From: Chloroflexota bacterium
GTDB taxonomy: Bacteria > Chloroflexota > Dehalococcoidia > Lucifugimonadales > UBA3495
DNA: 64,000 nucleotides
NCBI GenBank assembly: GCA_028875055.1
Contig: JAPPGG010000069.1
Span: 1 to 64,000 of the forward strand
Direction of reading: 5' to 3'
Shown: positions 1 to 9,579 of the stretch, one piece after another
Position numbering within the stretch: position 1 is the first letter of the stretch
Layout of the letters: each line of letters begins with the position of its first letter
The notes under the pieces: model-generated
What the model was told of the DNA's origin: nothing
Seen by the model: the letters and a program-made list of their open reading frames with translations, nothing else
Database searches by the model: none
Made by a program: the position numbers and the translations under genes

Positions 1-60
1 GCCAAATACGGGCTATGTTCCTTTGGACCAAACTATTTTGACCACACCCCCTAATCTTTT
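1..60. other. Junction sequence upstream of the broken PKS
   Basis: The polyketide synthase reading frame is open from position 42 but meets an in-frame TGA at 39-41. The bases before about 50 do not read as PKS in any forward frame; frame 1 ends in TAA at 52-54. The stretch TTTGGACCAAACTATTTTG at about 22-40 is AT-richer than the gene. It could be the end of an inserted element whose body lies outside the window (IS21-like ends were considered), but too little is visible to name it. Confidence 0.35.
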
Positions 61-224
61 CGGACGGGGACTCTGCTGACGCAGTCAATGAAGAGGGGCG
101 AAGGGTCCAGGTCGTACTCGACGGCTCCGATCAGACGGCTTCGCACCGTTTCCAGATCTACAGCCGGGGCGCCGGCGGGGAATGGACCCAGCATGCGGAA
201 GGTTACGTCCCGTCGGGCGCCCCC

Positions 225-3200
225 TTGCCCGAAGCGGCCGAGCGCACGGACCTGGATGGCTTGAGGTCCCGCCTGTCACCCGCTGACGTGCCGGCCTACT
301 ACCGCGCCAAGTCCACCACCGGAATTGACCTGGGCCCGTCCTTCCAGACGCTGGGCATGGTCTGGGCCGGTCCGGGCGAGGCCCTGGGAGAGGTACGGCT
401 GCCGGAAGCCCTGGTCCGAAACCAGTTGGACCTGCATCCCCTCTTGCTGGACGGCTGTTTCCAGGTCGTGGGCCTGGCGCGCAACATGACGGGCGAGCCA
501 GGTGAGGCGACCTACCTGCCCTTCGGCTGGCAGAGCCTGTGGCTGGCGGGGCGCCTGCCGGACCGCTTTTTCTGCCACGTAACTATGAGGGAAGCTTCTC
601 CCGCGGCCGATTCAGTGTCTGGCGAGCCGCCGGAAACTCTCAGCGGGGAACTGCGAATCTACGACCCCACCGGTCTGCCCCTGGGGTCGATCAGTGGGTA
701 CACGGTGAAACGGGCCACGCCGTCGGCGCTGCTGTCGGCCATAGAAGGGATAGACGACCTGCTCTACGAGGTCATCTGGAGAGACAACCCCCTGCAAACC
801 GGAATTGAGGCTGCGGACTTTTTCCCCGCCCCTGCCGACATCCTGGCGGGATCGCCTCTGTTCACCAGCTACCTGTCCGATGCGGGGGTCGCCCCGCAGG
901 GCAGAAATGCCTTGCTAGCGGACCTGGAGCGATGGTCGTGGGTCCGCGCCCTCACAGCCCTGGAAGAACTGGGCTGGCGACGCGCGGTGGGTGACGTCGT
1001 AGATGCCGAGGGCCTGCGGGAACGGCTCAATGTCCTTCCCGAGCACAGTCGCCTCTTCCGCCGCATGCTCGAAATGGCCGCCAGGGCAGGGGCGCTGCAG
1101 GAGAGGGAGGGCAGCTTTGTCGTAACCGTGGGTGAGGGAGAGGAGCTACCCGGGGACCTGCCGCGCGACCTGGCGGAGTTCGGCGCCCGGATGCAGGAAC
1201 TCTATCCCCACGGTCTGGTGGAGATTGGGCTGTTCCAGCGCTCGGGCCAGGCCCTGGCCGACGTCCTGGGCGGCCAGGCGGACCCGCTTACTCTTCTGTT
1301 CAGCAGCGGGGAGCCCACCGCCGCCGATCTGTACCTGAAAGCGCCGGTGGCCCGCGCCGCCAACCGGATGATCGCAGACTCAGTCCAGGCGCTGGTAGCC
1401 GCATTGCCCGAAGGGCGGCGGCTCAGGGTCATCGAGGTGGGAGCGGGAACGGGTTCGGCGACGGCCTCCGTCCTTCCGGAGCTCCCAGAGGGCCGGTTCG
1501 ACTACCTTTATACCGACATCTCCGCAGGCTTTTTCGCCGAGGCCGAAGCCCGGTTCGGTGACGGTGGCGGCGGCATGGAATACCGTCAGCTGGACATCGA
1601 GAAAGACCCCATCGCCCAGGGGTTCGAATCCCACGGCTACGACCTGCTGATTGCCTCCAACGTGCTGCACGCGACGCGACGCCTGGACGAGACCCTGGAG
1701 CACTGCAGGGCCCTGCTGGCGCCATCAGGTCATCTGGTGGCCCTCGAAAACCTTCGCGGCCTGGGGTGGATGGACCTGACCTTCGGCCAATTGGACGGCT
1801 GGTGGCGATTCGCCGACGAGTGTCGTCCCCATCATGCCCTTGCGGGTCCTGCCGTGTGGAAGCAAGCGCTGGCGGACGCTGGTTTTGAAGGCTCGGCGGT
1901 CCTGGGCGTGGACGATTCCTGTCCAGAGGAAATGCTGGACAAGGGTGTGATTGTCGCGCAGGGTCCCGCGCAGGTGAACGAGCCCCTCGGCCAGTGGATC
2001 GTGGCCGGAGATGGCCCTCTGGCCCATGAACTGGCGGCGGAACTGGCGGCCCACAATCAGGCGGTGGTGGTGGCCACGGGAGACTCGTCCCGCCAGGGCC
2101 TCTCACCAGCCGCTGACCCCATGATTACCGAAACCCTGGTGGAGAGGGGCAGTCGCGAGGCCTGGCAGGCGGTTATCGAGGGCCTGCCCCGGGATGTGCC
2201 CTTCAGCGGCCTGGTGCACCTCATGGCCCTGGACGGTCACGGAACGCAGGCAACCACTCCTGAAATTGCTGAGGACGTGTCCCACGCCGGGGCCAGTGCG
2301 CTGGCAATGGTGCAGGCCTTGAACGAGGCGGACGCCATACCGCAAAAAGGGCTCTGGTTTATCACCAGGGGAGCACAGGTTACTGAGCGGGAGCAGGGCG
2401 GAGAGCTTGCCGGCGCGGTTCTCTGGGGCTTGGGCAAGGTTGTGGACCTGGAGGCCGGCCACCTGCAGCCGCGAATGATCGACCTGGCCCCGGGCGGCGC
2501 GCCGCCGGTCTCCGACCTGGTTACCGAGTTGCTGCGCCCCGACCAGGAAAACCATATAGCGTACCGCGCAGGACGCCGCCTGTCGTCCCGCCTGGTTACC
2601 TTCGGGTCCTCGGCCCAACGCCTGGCCCTCCCGGAGGGGCCGGACTGGGTACTTACTCCCAGCCGCGCCGGCGTCTTCGACCAGCCGGAGGTGCTGCCGC
2701 TCCCGGCCGGTTCCCTCGAACCCAGGGAGGTACGTGTTTCAGTTGAGGCTGCGGGCCTCAACTTCTGGGACGTGTTCCGTTCCCTTGGCTTCATAGAGGA
2801 GGGTAACCTGGGCCGGGAACTGTGCGGGTACGTCGTGAATGTGGGTTCGGAAGTCTCTACCGTCTCCATCGGCGACCGCGTGGTCGGGCTGGGGTTTGGC
2901 GCCTTCGGGCCGGAAATGGTCACGCGGGAGGAACTGGTGGCTCCGGCCCCGGCCGGAGCGTCCGCTTCAGCGCTGGCCGCCCTTCCCAGCGCCTTCGTGT
3001 CGTCGGCCTTGTCCTACCGCTATTCGGGGCTGCGGGCCGGCGACCGGGTGCTGATTCACGCCGGCGCGGGTGGTGTGGGACTGGCCGCCATCCAGCTGGC
3101 GCAGGCTGCCGGCGCGGAGGTTTTCGCCACGGCCAGCGCGCCCAAGCAGGCCTACCTGCGCTCCCTCGGCGTCACCCACATCTTTGACAGCCGCCAGACA

Positions 3201-6200
3201 AAGTTTGGCAAGGAGATACTGGAGGCCACCGCCGGCCAGGGCGTGGACGTGGTGCTCAACAGCCTCACCAGCGAGGGCTTTATCGAGGCCAGTCTGGCCT
3301 GCCTGGCCCAGGGCGGCAGGTTCGTCGAGTTGGCGAGGAGGGACATCCTGAGCCATGAGGAAATGGCGGCAGTGCGCCCCGACGTGGCCTACTCCATCCT
3401 GGAGCTGGATGTGCTGAAGAAAACCGAGCCGGCCGGGGTCGGTGAGGTACTGCGCGAGGTGATGGAACAGCTTTCGGCCGGCGAGATCAAGCCGCTCGTC
3501 CACAGCAGGTGGCCTCTGACCGAGGCCGGGGCCGCGCTGGATTTCATGCGCTCGGCCCGGCACGTCGGCAAAATAGTCCTGACACCTCCGCCGCTCATGA
3601 AGGGCCAACTGCGCTCGGACCGAACCTACCTGGTCACCGGCGGCCTGGGCGGCATTGGAATCGCCGTGGCCGGCTGGCTGGCGGACCACGGGGCCGGCGC
3701 CATAGTGTTAAATGGCCGGCGCGGACCCAGCGCCGAAGCCGAGGAAGCCATCGCCGCTCTGCGCCAAAGGGGCATAATGGTCGAGGTCAGGCTTGCCGAT
3801 GTTACCGACACCAATGCCATTGACGCCATGCTGGAGCGGATGGATGCGGAATTGCCGCCGCTGGGTGGCATCATTCACAGCGTGGGCGTGCTGTCGGACG
3901 CCTCCCTGGACAACCAGTCATGGGCCAGCTTTGAACAGGTGCTGTGGCCGAAGATCAAGGGGGCCTGGCACCTGCACCGCGCGACCATGGACCGCGACCT
4001 GGATATGTTCATCCTCTTCTCGAGCCGTGTCGGCGTGATGGGCAACCCGGGCCAGGCCAACCATGCCGCTGCCAATGCCTTCCTCGACCAGCTCGCCAGC
4101 CACCGCCGCGCTCTTGGTCTGCCGGGCCAGGCCATCGCCTGGGGCGCGTGGTCTGAAATTGGTGAAGCCGCCGAGCAGCGGGAGAGAATCGAGCGGCGGC
4201 GTGCGGCTCTCGGGGGCCGCTGGTTCACGCCCCAGCAGGGCATCAAGGCGCTGGACAGGCTGGTTCGACAGGACACCGCTACATCCGTGGTAATGTCAAT
4301 GGACTGGTCGGCATTCGGAGAGGCTATCCAGTCCCGTCCGCCCCTGCTGGAAGACCTGCTGTCCCCGGTTGTGGACTCTGCAGCAGCCGAATCGGCCCCG
4401 TCGGGAGACGTGCTGTCGCAACTTCGCAGCGTCCCGGCGGCCGAACGGCAGCAAGTCCTGGTCTCCTTCCTCCAGAGGGAGGTTCAGGCCGTGTTGCGGA
4501 TGCCGGCGACGCCGTCGCCAACCGTCGGGTTCTTCGACCTGGGTATGGACTCCCTGATGTCGGTGGAATTGAGGAACCGGTTGAACCGGGCGCTGTCGGG
4601 GGCGTACGTGGTCTCCAATACAGCGGTGTTCGACTATCCCAACGTGGATGCCCTGGCCGGTCACCTGGCCAGCGAACTGGGCGGTGAAGCGGGTGGCGTC
4701 TCGGGCGCCGACCGGCCCCAGCCTGCAGCCGTGGCCGAGGCGTCCGCTCCCGCGAGTCGCGCGGGGGAGAAAAAGGACGTGGATGCTGTAGCCATCGTGG
4801 GGATGGCCTGCCGCTTCCCGTCCGCTCCCGACCTGGATTCCTTCTGGCGCCTGCTGGAAAACGGCTCTCATGCCATCACCGACAGGCGGCGGGACGGAGA
4901 TCTCCTGGCCGGCGCCGTCGGGGACCCCGCATTGGAGGATGTCATTTACCGGAGGGGCGGCTTCGTCGATGGTATTGACCAGTTCGACAACCGGTTCTTC
5001 CGCATCGCGCCCCTGGAAGCGCGGTTGATGGACCCACAGCAGCGTATGCTGCTGGAGACCACCTGGCAGGCCCTGGAAGACGCGGGCATCGACCCCGACC
5101 GCATCAGGGGCAGCCGCACCGGCGTCTATGCCGGAATCGGCAGTAGCGAATACCGGGACGTGCTGGCGGCCAATGGCCAGCAAGACTTTTACTTCGGTAC
5201 CAGCGGCAGCATGACGGCGGGGCGTATTGCCTTCGTTCTTGGCCTGGAGGGACCGGCAATGCCCGTGGACATGGCCTGCGCGTCCTCGCTGGCGGCCATC
5301 CACCAGGCGGCGAATGCCCTCAGGCTCGGCGAGGTGGACCTGGCCCTGGCGTGCGGCGTGAATGCAACGCTGTCCCGCTCCATAATGCGGTTCCACCGGG
5401 ACATGGGGATGCTTTCGGGTATCGGCCAGTGCAACGCGTTCGACGCTGCCGCCGATGGCTTTGTCCGCAGCGAGGGGTGCGGGGTTCTGGTCCTCAAGCG
5501 CCTTGACCGGGCGGTAGCGGATGGAGACCGGATATGGGGTCTGGTCAGGGGGTCGGCCGTCAATCAGAACGGGACCAGCGCCGGCCTTCCGGTGCCCAAC
5601 GGCCCCGCCCAGGAGAGGCTCATCGAGGATGCCCTGGCGAGAGCCAGCGTGCAGCCGTGGGAGGTGGACTACGTTGAGGCCCACGGCGCCGGCACCGAAC
5701 TGGGCGATTCGATTGAGCTTCGCGCCCTTTCCTCGGTCTATGGTCGAGGCCGGGACGTGGAGAAGCCCCTGCTGCTGGGTTCGGTGAAGACCAACATTGG
5801 GCACACCGAATGGGCGTCGGGAATGGCCAGCGTCATTAAAGCCGTGATGGCGATGCGCCGGGGAGTCATACCGGCGCACCTCCACTTCCGGCAACCGAAC
5901 CCGAACCTCGACTGGGACCGCATCCCGGTACGAGTAACGTCGGAAAAGATGCCGTGGCCCACCACTGGCGAACGGCCCCCCCTGGCTGCGGTGAACTCCT
6001 TCGGCCTGTCCGGCTCCAACGCCCATGTCGTCCTGGAGGGCTACGCCGAACCGGCCGAATGTGACGGGTCCGATGGGTACTGGCCTGCCGGCTCGCCGAC
6101 TCCTGTCGCGGCCACGCTGAAGGATGTTGACGCCGCCGAGTTGCCGGCGGAAGTTTTTTCCCGCCGTGCCTTCAGGCTATTGCCCTTGTCCGGCAAGTCT

Positions 6201-7289
6201 CCGAACGCCCTTCGCGACCTGGCCGGACACTACCTGTCCTGGCTGGATGTGCACGCCGAAGGGCTCGGCCCGGACGCCGCCTCACCGCTGCTCGCTGATA
6301 TGGCGTGGACGGCCGGCATGGGACGCAGCCACTTCGACTATCGGTCCGGTCTCGTCTTTCGCGATTCCGAAGATTTGCGCGCGGGACTTGAGGGACTGCT
6401 CGAGACTTCAGGGGCAGAGGTTCGGTTGGCCTCGCCGCCGACAGCCAGGACGGCTTTCGTATTCACCGGCCAGGGCGGTGAGTGGCCAGGTATGGGCGAG
6501 TCTCTCTACCAAACTGAGCCGGTTGTCCGGTCTGTGCTTGACCGCTGTAACCGTTTGCTCCTCGGGGAGCGAGGCGCATCGCTGCTGGACGTCATGTTCG
6601 GCCGGTCCCGGGAGGCCGGCGACCTCAGCGATCCCCTCTGGGCATACCCGGCAACTTATGCGCTGGAGGCGGCGCTCACCGCCCTCTGGACAAGCGTGGG
6701 GATCAGGCCCACCAGGGTGTTGGGCCAGGGCGTTGGTGAGATAGCGGCCGCCCGCGCCGCGGGAATCTTGAGTTTTGACGATGGGCTGCGGCTTGCGGCT
6801 GCTGTCACCAGCCCTGATGCAGCCTTGCCGCTATTGCCCGTAACCCCCCCGTCCCTGACCATGGTCAGCAGCCTGACCGGACAGGCAATTCAGTCACCGG
6901 AAGAGTTGCACAACGGGCACTGGCGACGGTTGGCAGGCGAGAGCGCCGCCTGGGAAGCCGGCGTAGATGCGCTGGCCAGCGCCGGCGCGGACCTGATCGT
7001 GGAGATAGGCCCGCATGCGTCGCCTGGCCTGGTTGCGGCGCCCTGCTGGCCGCCGGCAAGAGAGGATGCCCAACTTCCCACATTCGTGGACGGACTGCTT
7101 CCCCCTCGAGGCAGCGCGCCGGAAGCGGAGGAACGATTCCTGAGAGCGGTGGGAGCCGCCTACGAAGCCGGGGCCAGGCTGTCGTTTGACGGTCTCTATG
7201 CGGGAGAGGAGCGGCGCCGGATCGCCATCCCCGGTTATCCGTTCCAGCGCCGCCGCTTCTGGGTGCAGACCCGGTCAGCAGCGGAATAG
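225..7289 (+). CDS. Type I modular polyketide synthase, 5'-truncated (DH'-cMT-ER-KR-ACP-KS-AT*)
   Basis: Multidomain polyketide synthase; residues are counted from the TTG at 225. PKS-like sequence starts earlier, near position 50 (the N-terminal dehydratase half reading RVQVVLDG), but has no start codon and an in-frame stop at 39-41, so the true N-terminus is lost. Order: C-terminal dehydratase half with Asp76; C-methyltransferase with SAM motif VGAGTG near residue 405; enoylreductase with HAGAGGVG at 945-952; ketoreductase with TGGLGGIG at 1138-1145; ACP with Ser1443 in GMDS; ketosynthase with Cys1685, His1820 and His1860; acyltransferase about 2080-2260; and a closing YPFQRRRFW. The HxxxGxxxxP half of DH is absent. 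The KR tyrosine position is His1280. The AT active site reads GQGVGE (2167-2172) instead of GHSxG, so the nucleophile is missing. No thioesterase, further module or phosphopantetheinyl transferase follows. It is probably a decaying fragment, although the KS, ER and ACP sites look intact. Confidence 0.9.
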   Translation: MPEAAERTDLDGLRSRLSPADVPAYYRAKSTTGIDLGPSFQTLGMVWAGPGEALGEVRLPEALVRNQLDLHPLLLDGCFQVVGLARNMTGEPGEATYLPFGWQSLWLAGRLPDRFFCHVTMREASPAADSVSGEPPETLSGELRIYDPTGLPLGSISGYTVKRATPSALLSAIEGIDDLLYEVIWRDNPLQTGIEAADFFPAPADILAGSPLFTSYLSDAGVAPQGRNALLADLERWSWVRALTALEELGWRRAVGDVVDAEGLRERLNVLPEHSRLFRRMLEMAARAGALQEREGSFVVTVGEGEELPGDLPRDLAEFGARMQELYPHGLVEIGLFQRSGQALADVLGGQADPLTLLFSSGEPTAADLYLKAPVARAANRMIADSVQALVAALPEGRRLRVIEVGAGTGSATASVLPELPEGRFDYLYTDISAGFFAEAEARFGDGGGGMEYRQLDIEKDPIAQGFESHGYDLLIASNVLHATRRLDETLEHCRALLAPSGHLVALENLRGLGWMDLTFGQLDGWWRFADECRPHHALAGPAVWKQALADAGFEGSAVLGVDDSCPEEMLDKGVIVAQGPAQVNEPLGQWIVAGDGPLAHELAAELAAHNQAVVVATGDSSRQGLSPAADPMITETLVERGSREAWQAVIEGLPRDVPFSGLVHLMALDGHGTQATTPEIAEDVSHAGASALAMVQALNEADAIPQKGLWFITRGAQVTEREQGGELAGAVLWGLGKVVDLEAGHLQPRMIDLAPGGAPPVSDLVTELLRPDQENHIAYRAGRRLSSRLVTFGSSAQRLALPEGPDWVLTPSRAGVFDQPEVLPLPAGSLEPREVRVSVEAAGLNFWDVFRSLGFIEEGNLGRELCGYVVNVGSEVSTVSIGDRVVGLGFGAFGPEMVTREELVAPAPAGASASALAALPSAFVSSALSYRYSGLRAGDRVLIHAGAGGVGLAAIQLAQAAGAEVFATASAPKQAYLRSLGVTHIFDSRQTKFGKEILEATAGQGVDVVLNSLTSEGFIEASLACLAQGGRFVELARRDILSHEEMAAVRPDVAYSILELDVLKKTEPAGVGEVLREVMEQLSAGEIKPLVHSRWPLTEAGAALDFMRSARHVGKIVLTPPPLMKGQLRSDRTYLVTGGLGGIGIAVAGWLADHGAGAIVLNGRRGPSAEAEEAIAALRQRGIMVEVRLADVTDTNAIDAMLERMDAELPPLGGIIHSVGVLSDASLDNQSWASFEQVLWPKIKGAWHLHRATMDRDLDMFILFSSRVGVMGNPGQANHAAANAFLDQLASHRRALGLPGQAIAWGAWSEIGEAAEQRERIERRRAALGGRWFTPQQGIKALDRLVRQDTATSVVMSMDWSAFGEAIQSRPPLLEDLLSPVVDSAAAESAPSGDVLSQLRSVPAAERQQVLVSFLQREVQAVLRMPATPSPTVGFFDLGMDSLMSVELRNRLNRALSGAYVVSNTAVFDYPNVDALAGHLASELGGEAGGVSGADRPQPAAVAEASAPASRAGEKKDVDAVAIVGMACRFPSAPDLDSFWRLLENGSHAITDRRRDGDLLAGAVGDPALEDVIYRRGGFVDGIDQFDNRFFRIAPLEARLMDPQQRMLLETTWQALEDAGIDPDRIRGSRTGVYAGIGSSEYRDVLAANGQQDFYFGTSGSMTAGRIAFVLGLEGPAMPVDMACASSLAAIHQAANALRLGEVDLALACGVNATLSRSIMRFHRDMGMLSGIGQCNAFDAAADGFVRSEGCGVLVLKRLDRAVADGDRIWGLVRGSAVNQNGTSAGLPVPNGPAQERLIEDALARASVQPWEVDYVEAHGAGTELGDSIELRALSSVYGRGRDVEKPLLLGSVKTNIGHTEWASGMASVIKAVMAMRRGVIPAHLHFRQPNPNLDWDRIPVRVTSEKMPWPTTGERPPLAAVNSFGLSGSNAHVVLEGYAEPAECDGSDGYWPAGSPTPVAATLKDVDAAELPAEVFSRRAFRLLPLSGKSPNALRDLAGHYLSWLDVHAEGLGPDAASPLLADMAWTAGMGRSHFDYRSGLVFRDSEDLRAGLEGLLETSGAEVRLASPPTARTAFVFTGQGGEWPGMGESLYQTEPVVRSVLDRCNRLLLGERGASLLDVMFGRSREAGDLSDPLWAYPATYALEAALTALWTSVGIRPTRVLGQGVGEIAAARAAGILSFDDGLRLAAAVTSPDAALPLLPVTPPSLTMVSSLTGQAIQSPEELHNGHWRRLAGESAAWEAGVDALASAGADLIVEIGPHASPGLVAAPCWPPAREDAQLPTFVDGLLPPRGSAPEAEERFLRAVGAAYEAGARLSFDGLYAGEERRRIAIPGYPFQRRRFWVQTRSAAE

Positions 7290-7416
7290 CATGGCCTCCG
7301 TCCGTATGCGGTAACAGAGGCGTGCCAAAGCGAATCGCTCAGTGGGCTTTTTGGCGGCAGGTCGCGCATTGGAGTTGAGTGGGGGCGTGGACCCGTGACA
7401 GGCCGGTACCGGCGTA

Positions 7417-9105
7417 TCAGGACTCTATCAGGCCCTCCTGGGGCATGGTCCAGGGCAGATTGTAGAGCGGCGCGAATTGCGGGGCCGGCGGCGCCGACAT
7501 CTCTCCGAAGGGCACGTCGATAATCACCGGACCCTGCCGCTCCAGCGCCAGGGGAATCAGTCTCTCCAGGTCCATCAGGCCGCCGGCTCTCATGCCGACG
7601 GCGCCGAAGGACTCAGCGAACTTGACGAAGTCCGGGTTGTGCAGGTCGGTCTCATAGGCTCCGCCAAAGGCCTCGCTCAGGTCGCGGGCCACGTTGCCGT
7701 AGGAGTCGTTATTGAAAACCACGACCACCACGCTGATGCCATACCGGACGGCCGTGGAGATCTCCGACGAGTTGAACATGAACCCGCCGTCCCCCGTCAT
7801 GCATACCACCGGTCGGTCGGGCCTTGCGACCTTTACCCCCAGGGCCGTCGGGAAGGCGTAGCCGAGGTTGAAGGAGTAGCCGGAGTCTATGTACGTCTTG
7901 GGGTGATTCACCTGCCAATGGGTCCGGGCATAGTATCCGAACTGGGTTACGTCCCAAACTACGAATGCGTCCTCCGGGACGCCCCGCCGGATTGCTTCCA
8001 GGGCAGGGTATTGCGGTTCCTTGAGCCGAATGTCGTAGTAGGCTATCAGGTTGCGTGCGGCCCTAACCGCCTCGGCAGGCGACGGGCGGTCTCCCGCTCC
8101 CTCCTCGATGAGAAGGGGAAGCAACGCCCGTATGGTCTCTCCCGCATCGCCGTGAAGGGGAAAGGTGTTGGGGTGATGCCCTTCAAGCTCAGTGTCGTCT
8201 ATGTTGATGTTCACCAGCGTGGATGCCTGGCCGGCAGGAAAACCCAGCGAGAAGCGCGCGCCGATTCCAATCACCACGTCCGCCGACTGCATCACCTCGT
8301 AGAGCTGGTTCATCTCCTGTCTTTCGCCCCTGGGACTGAAACAGGAGCCATACGACAGGGGATGACTGTCGGAAATGGCGCCCTTGCCCCCGCTGGAGGT
8401 AATTACGGGTATGTTCGTCGCCTCGGCCAGCCTGACTAACGCCGCCTCGGCGTCGGAACGCGCCACGCCGCCTCCCGCGTAAATCAATGGCAGTCGAGAC
8501 CTGGCGATAACCCTCGCCGCCTCCTGCAGGGCCTCCCTGCCTGGCACGATTCGAGGGACATAGGCAGGACTCCGCAGTTCGACCTCTTCCCGCTCGACTC
8601 CTGCCTCCGGCGGAATCTCCAGCAGGGCGGGACGGGGACGGCCGGTGCGCAGCTGCCGGAACGCCTCCAGAACGGCATCCGGAACTTCCCTGGGCCGGAA
8701 TGCCTGACCCTGCCACTTGGTCACGGACCGCACGGCCCCGGCCTGGTCGGCGATTTCGTGAACTGCCCCTCGGTTCCTGCCGATGGCCCTGCGGGGGATC
8801 TGGCCGGCGATGAGGAGAACGGGAGTGGAGCGGGCGTAGGCGTTGGCCAGGCCTGAAGCGGCGTTGTAGAGGCCGACGCCCGGCACCACCAGCCCGACTC
8901 CAGGCTTGCCTGACGCCCGGGCATAGCCGTCGGCCATATACGTAGATGCCTGCTCGTGCCGGGTGGTGATCATGCGAATGCCGGGCTCGTCTCGAATGGC
9001 GGAGACAATGCCGTAGGTCTGGATGCCAGGTATGCCGAATACGACGTCAACGCCTTCCCCTAACAGAGACTTGGCAAGCGCTTCACCTCCACTCAATCTG
9101 ACCAA
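7417..9105 (-). CDS. Thiamine pyrophosphate-dependent enzyme, acetolactate synthase-like
   Basis: A 562-residue protein of the acetolactate synthase/benzoylformate decarboxylase family. The N-terminal PYR domain has the conserved glutamate in RHEQAS near residue 50. A central Rossmann-like domain follows, then a C-terminal PP domain with the TPP/Mg motif GDGGFMFN ending in FNNDSYGN. The start is TTG, chosen because AGGAGG lies six bases upstream. It is monocistronic in appearance. The real acetolactate synthase of the window (51.5 kb) is a separate, T-box controlled gene, so this paralogue probably acts on another 2-oxo acid or acyl-CoA, for example oxalyl-CoA decarboxylase-like or sulfoacetaldehyde-type chemistry. 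The substrate cannot be told from sequence alone. The next genes upstream on the same strand are a tRNA and two CoA transferases. Confidence 0.85.
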   Translation of the reverse strand: MVRLSGGEALAKSLLGEGVDVVFGIPGIQTYGIVSAIRDEPGIRMITTRHEQASTYMADGYARASGKPGVGLVVPGVGLYNAASGLANAYARSTPVLLIAGQIPRRAIGRNRGAVHEIADQAGAVRSVTKWQGQAFRPREVPDAVLEAFRQLRTGRPRPALLEIPPEAGVEREEVELRSPAYVPRIVPGREALQEAARVIARSRLPLIYAGGGVARSDAEAALVRLAEATNIPVITSSGGKGAISDSHPLSYGSCFSPRGERQEMNQLYEVMQSADVVIGIGARFSLGFPAGQASTLVNINIDDTELEGHHPNTFPLHGDAGETIRALLPLLIEEGAGDRPSPAEAVRAARNLIAYYDIRLKEPQYPALEAIRRGVPEDAFVVWDVTQFGYYARTHWQVNHPKTYIDSGYSFNLGYAFPTALGVKVARPDRPVVCMTGDGGFMFNSSEISTAVRYGISVVVVVFNNDSYGNVARDLSEAFGGAYETDLHNPDFVKFAESFGAVGMRAGGLMDLERLIPLALERQGPVIIDVPFGEMSAPPAPQFAPLYNLPWTMPQEGLIES

Positions 9106-9406
9106 TTATTGCCTCCTGTGTTTCGGCAGACACGGTAGCATTTCTTTCCCAGCGGCCGGGCGGCAACAGGGCGGCCCAGGTGCGACGGTATTTCCGGTAA
9201 GCCCCGGCCGAGGAGAGTCACCGGGGAGTCGCCCATCCACAATGTGAAAGTCCGTTTGGCTTTTCGGGGGGGGGCGTGGTTGAGGAATTTCCCATAGCCC
9301 CGATAGTCGGTGTCGGAGGCTTGCCGGTACAGCCGCAACTCCCGCGATTACCACATAGCCATAGAGCGCGGCCTCACCGATGACGTCGGGCAGGGTGGCC
9401 AGGAGA
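9106..9406. other. Intergenic region without a recognised gene
   Basis: About 300 bp between the TPP enzyme and the tRNA. I see no supported reading frame, repeat or hairpin terminator. Confidence 0.5.
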
Positions 9407-9481
9407 TGGTGGGCCCGGCTGGGTTCGAACCAGCGACCTACCGGTTATGAGCCGGTTGCTCTTCCGCTGAGCTACGGGCCC
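9407..9481 (-). tRNA. tRNA with CAU anticodon (elongator Met or Ile2)
   Basis: Read on the minus strand this is a full cloverleaf. It has a 7-bp acceptor stem GGGCCCG/CGGGCCC, an anticodon arm ACCGG-CTCATAA-CCGGT, a T arm GCTGG-TTCGAAC-CCAGC, discriminator A and an encoded CCA. The G1-C72 pair excludes the initiator tRNA, which lies at 45.6 kb. CAU without the initiator mismatch can be elongator tRNA-Met or the lysidine-modified tRNA-Ile2; I cannot separate the two. Confidence 0.93.
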
Positions 9482-9492
9482 TCCGTCAATCC

Positions 9493-9521
9493 AGCTTAAA
9501 GAGGGCAGTTTGCGGTGTCAA
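9493..9521 (-). promoter_or_regulatory. Sigma-70 type promoter of the CAU tRNA
   Basis: On the minus strand TTGACA (9516-9521) and TAAGCT (9493-9498) are 17 bp apart, with the tRNA 5' end 12 bases downstream of the -10. The spacing is what a tRNA promoter should have; the -10 is weak. Confidence 0.6.
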
Positions 9522-9579
9522 GGAACTTGCCAGGCTTCATGCCCGGGGAACCGCTCCAGGCCCCCGGGGGCCCCGCCAT

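Noticed and set aside
4296..6026. Minus-strand open frame of 576 codons inside the PKS
   Set aside because: Antisense to the ketosynthase; no ribosome binding site and no recognisable protein.
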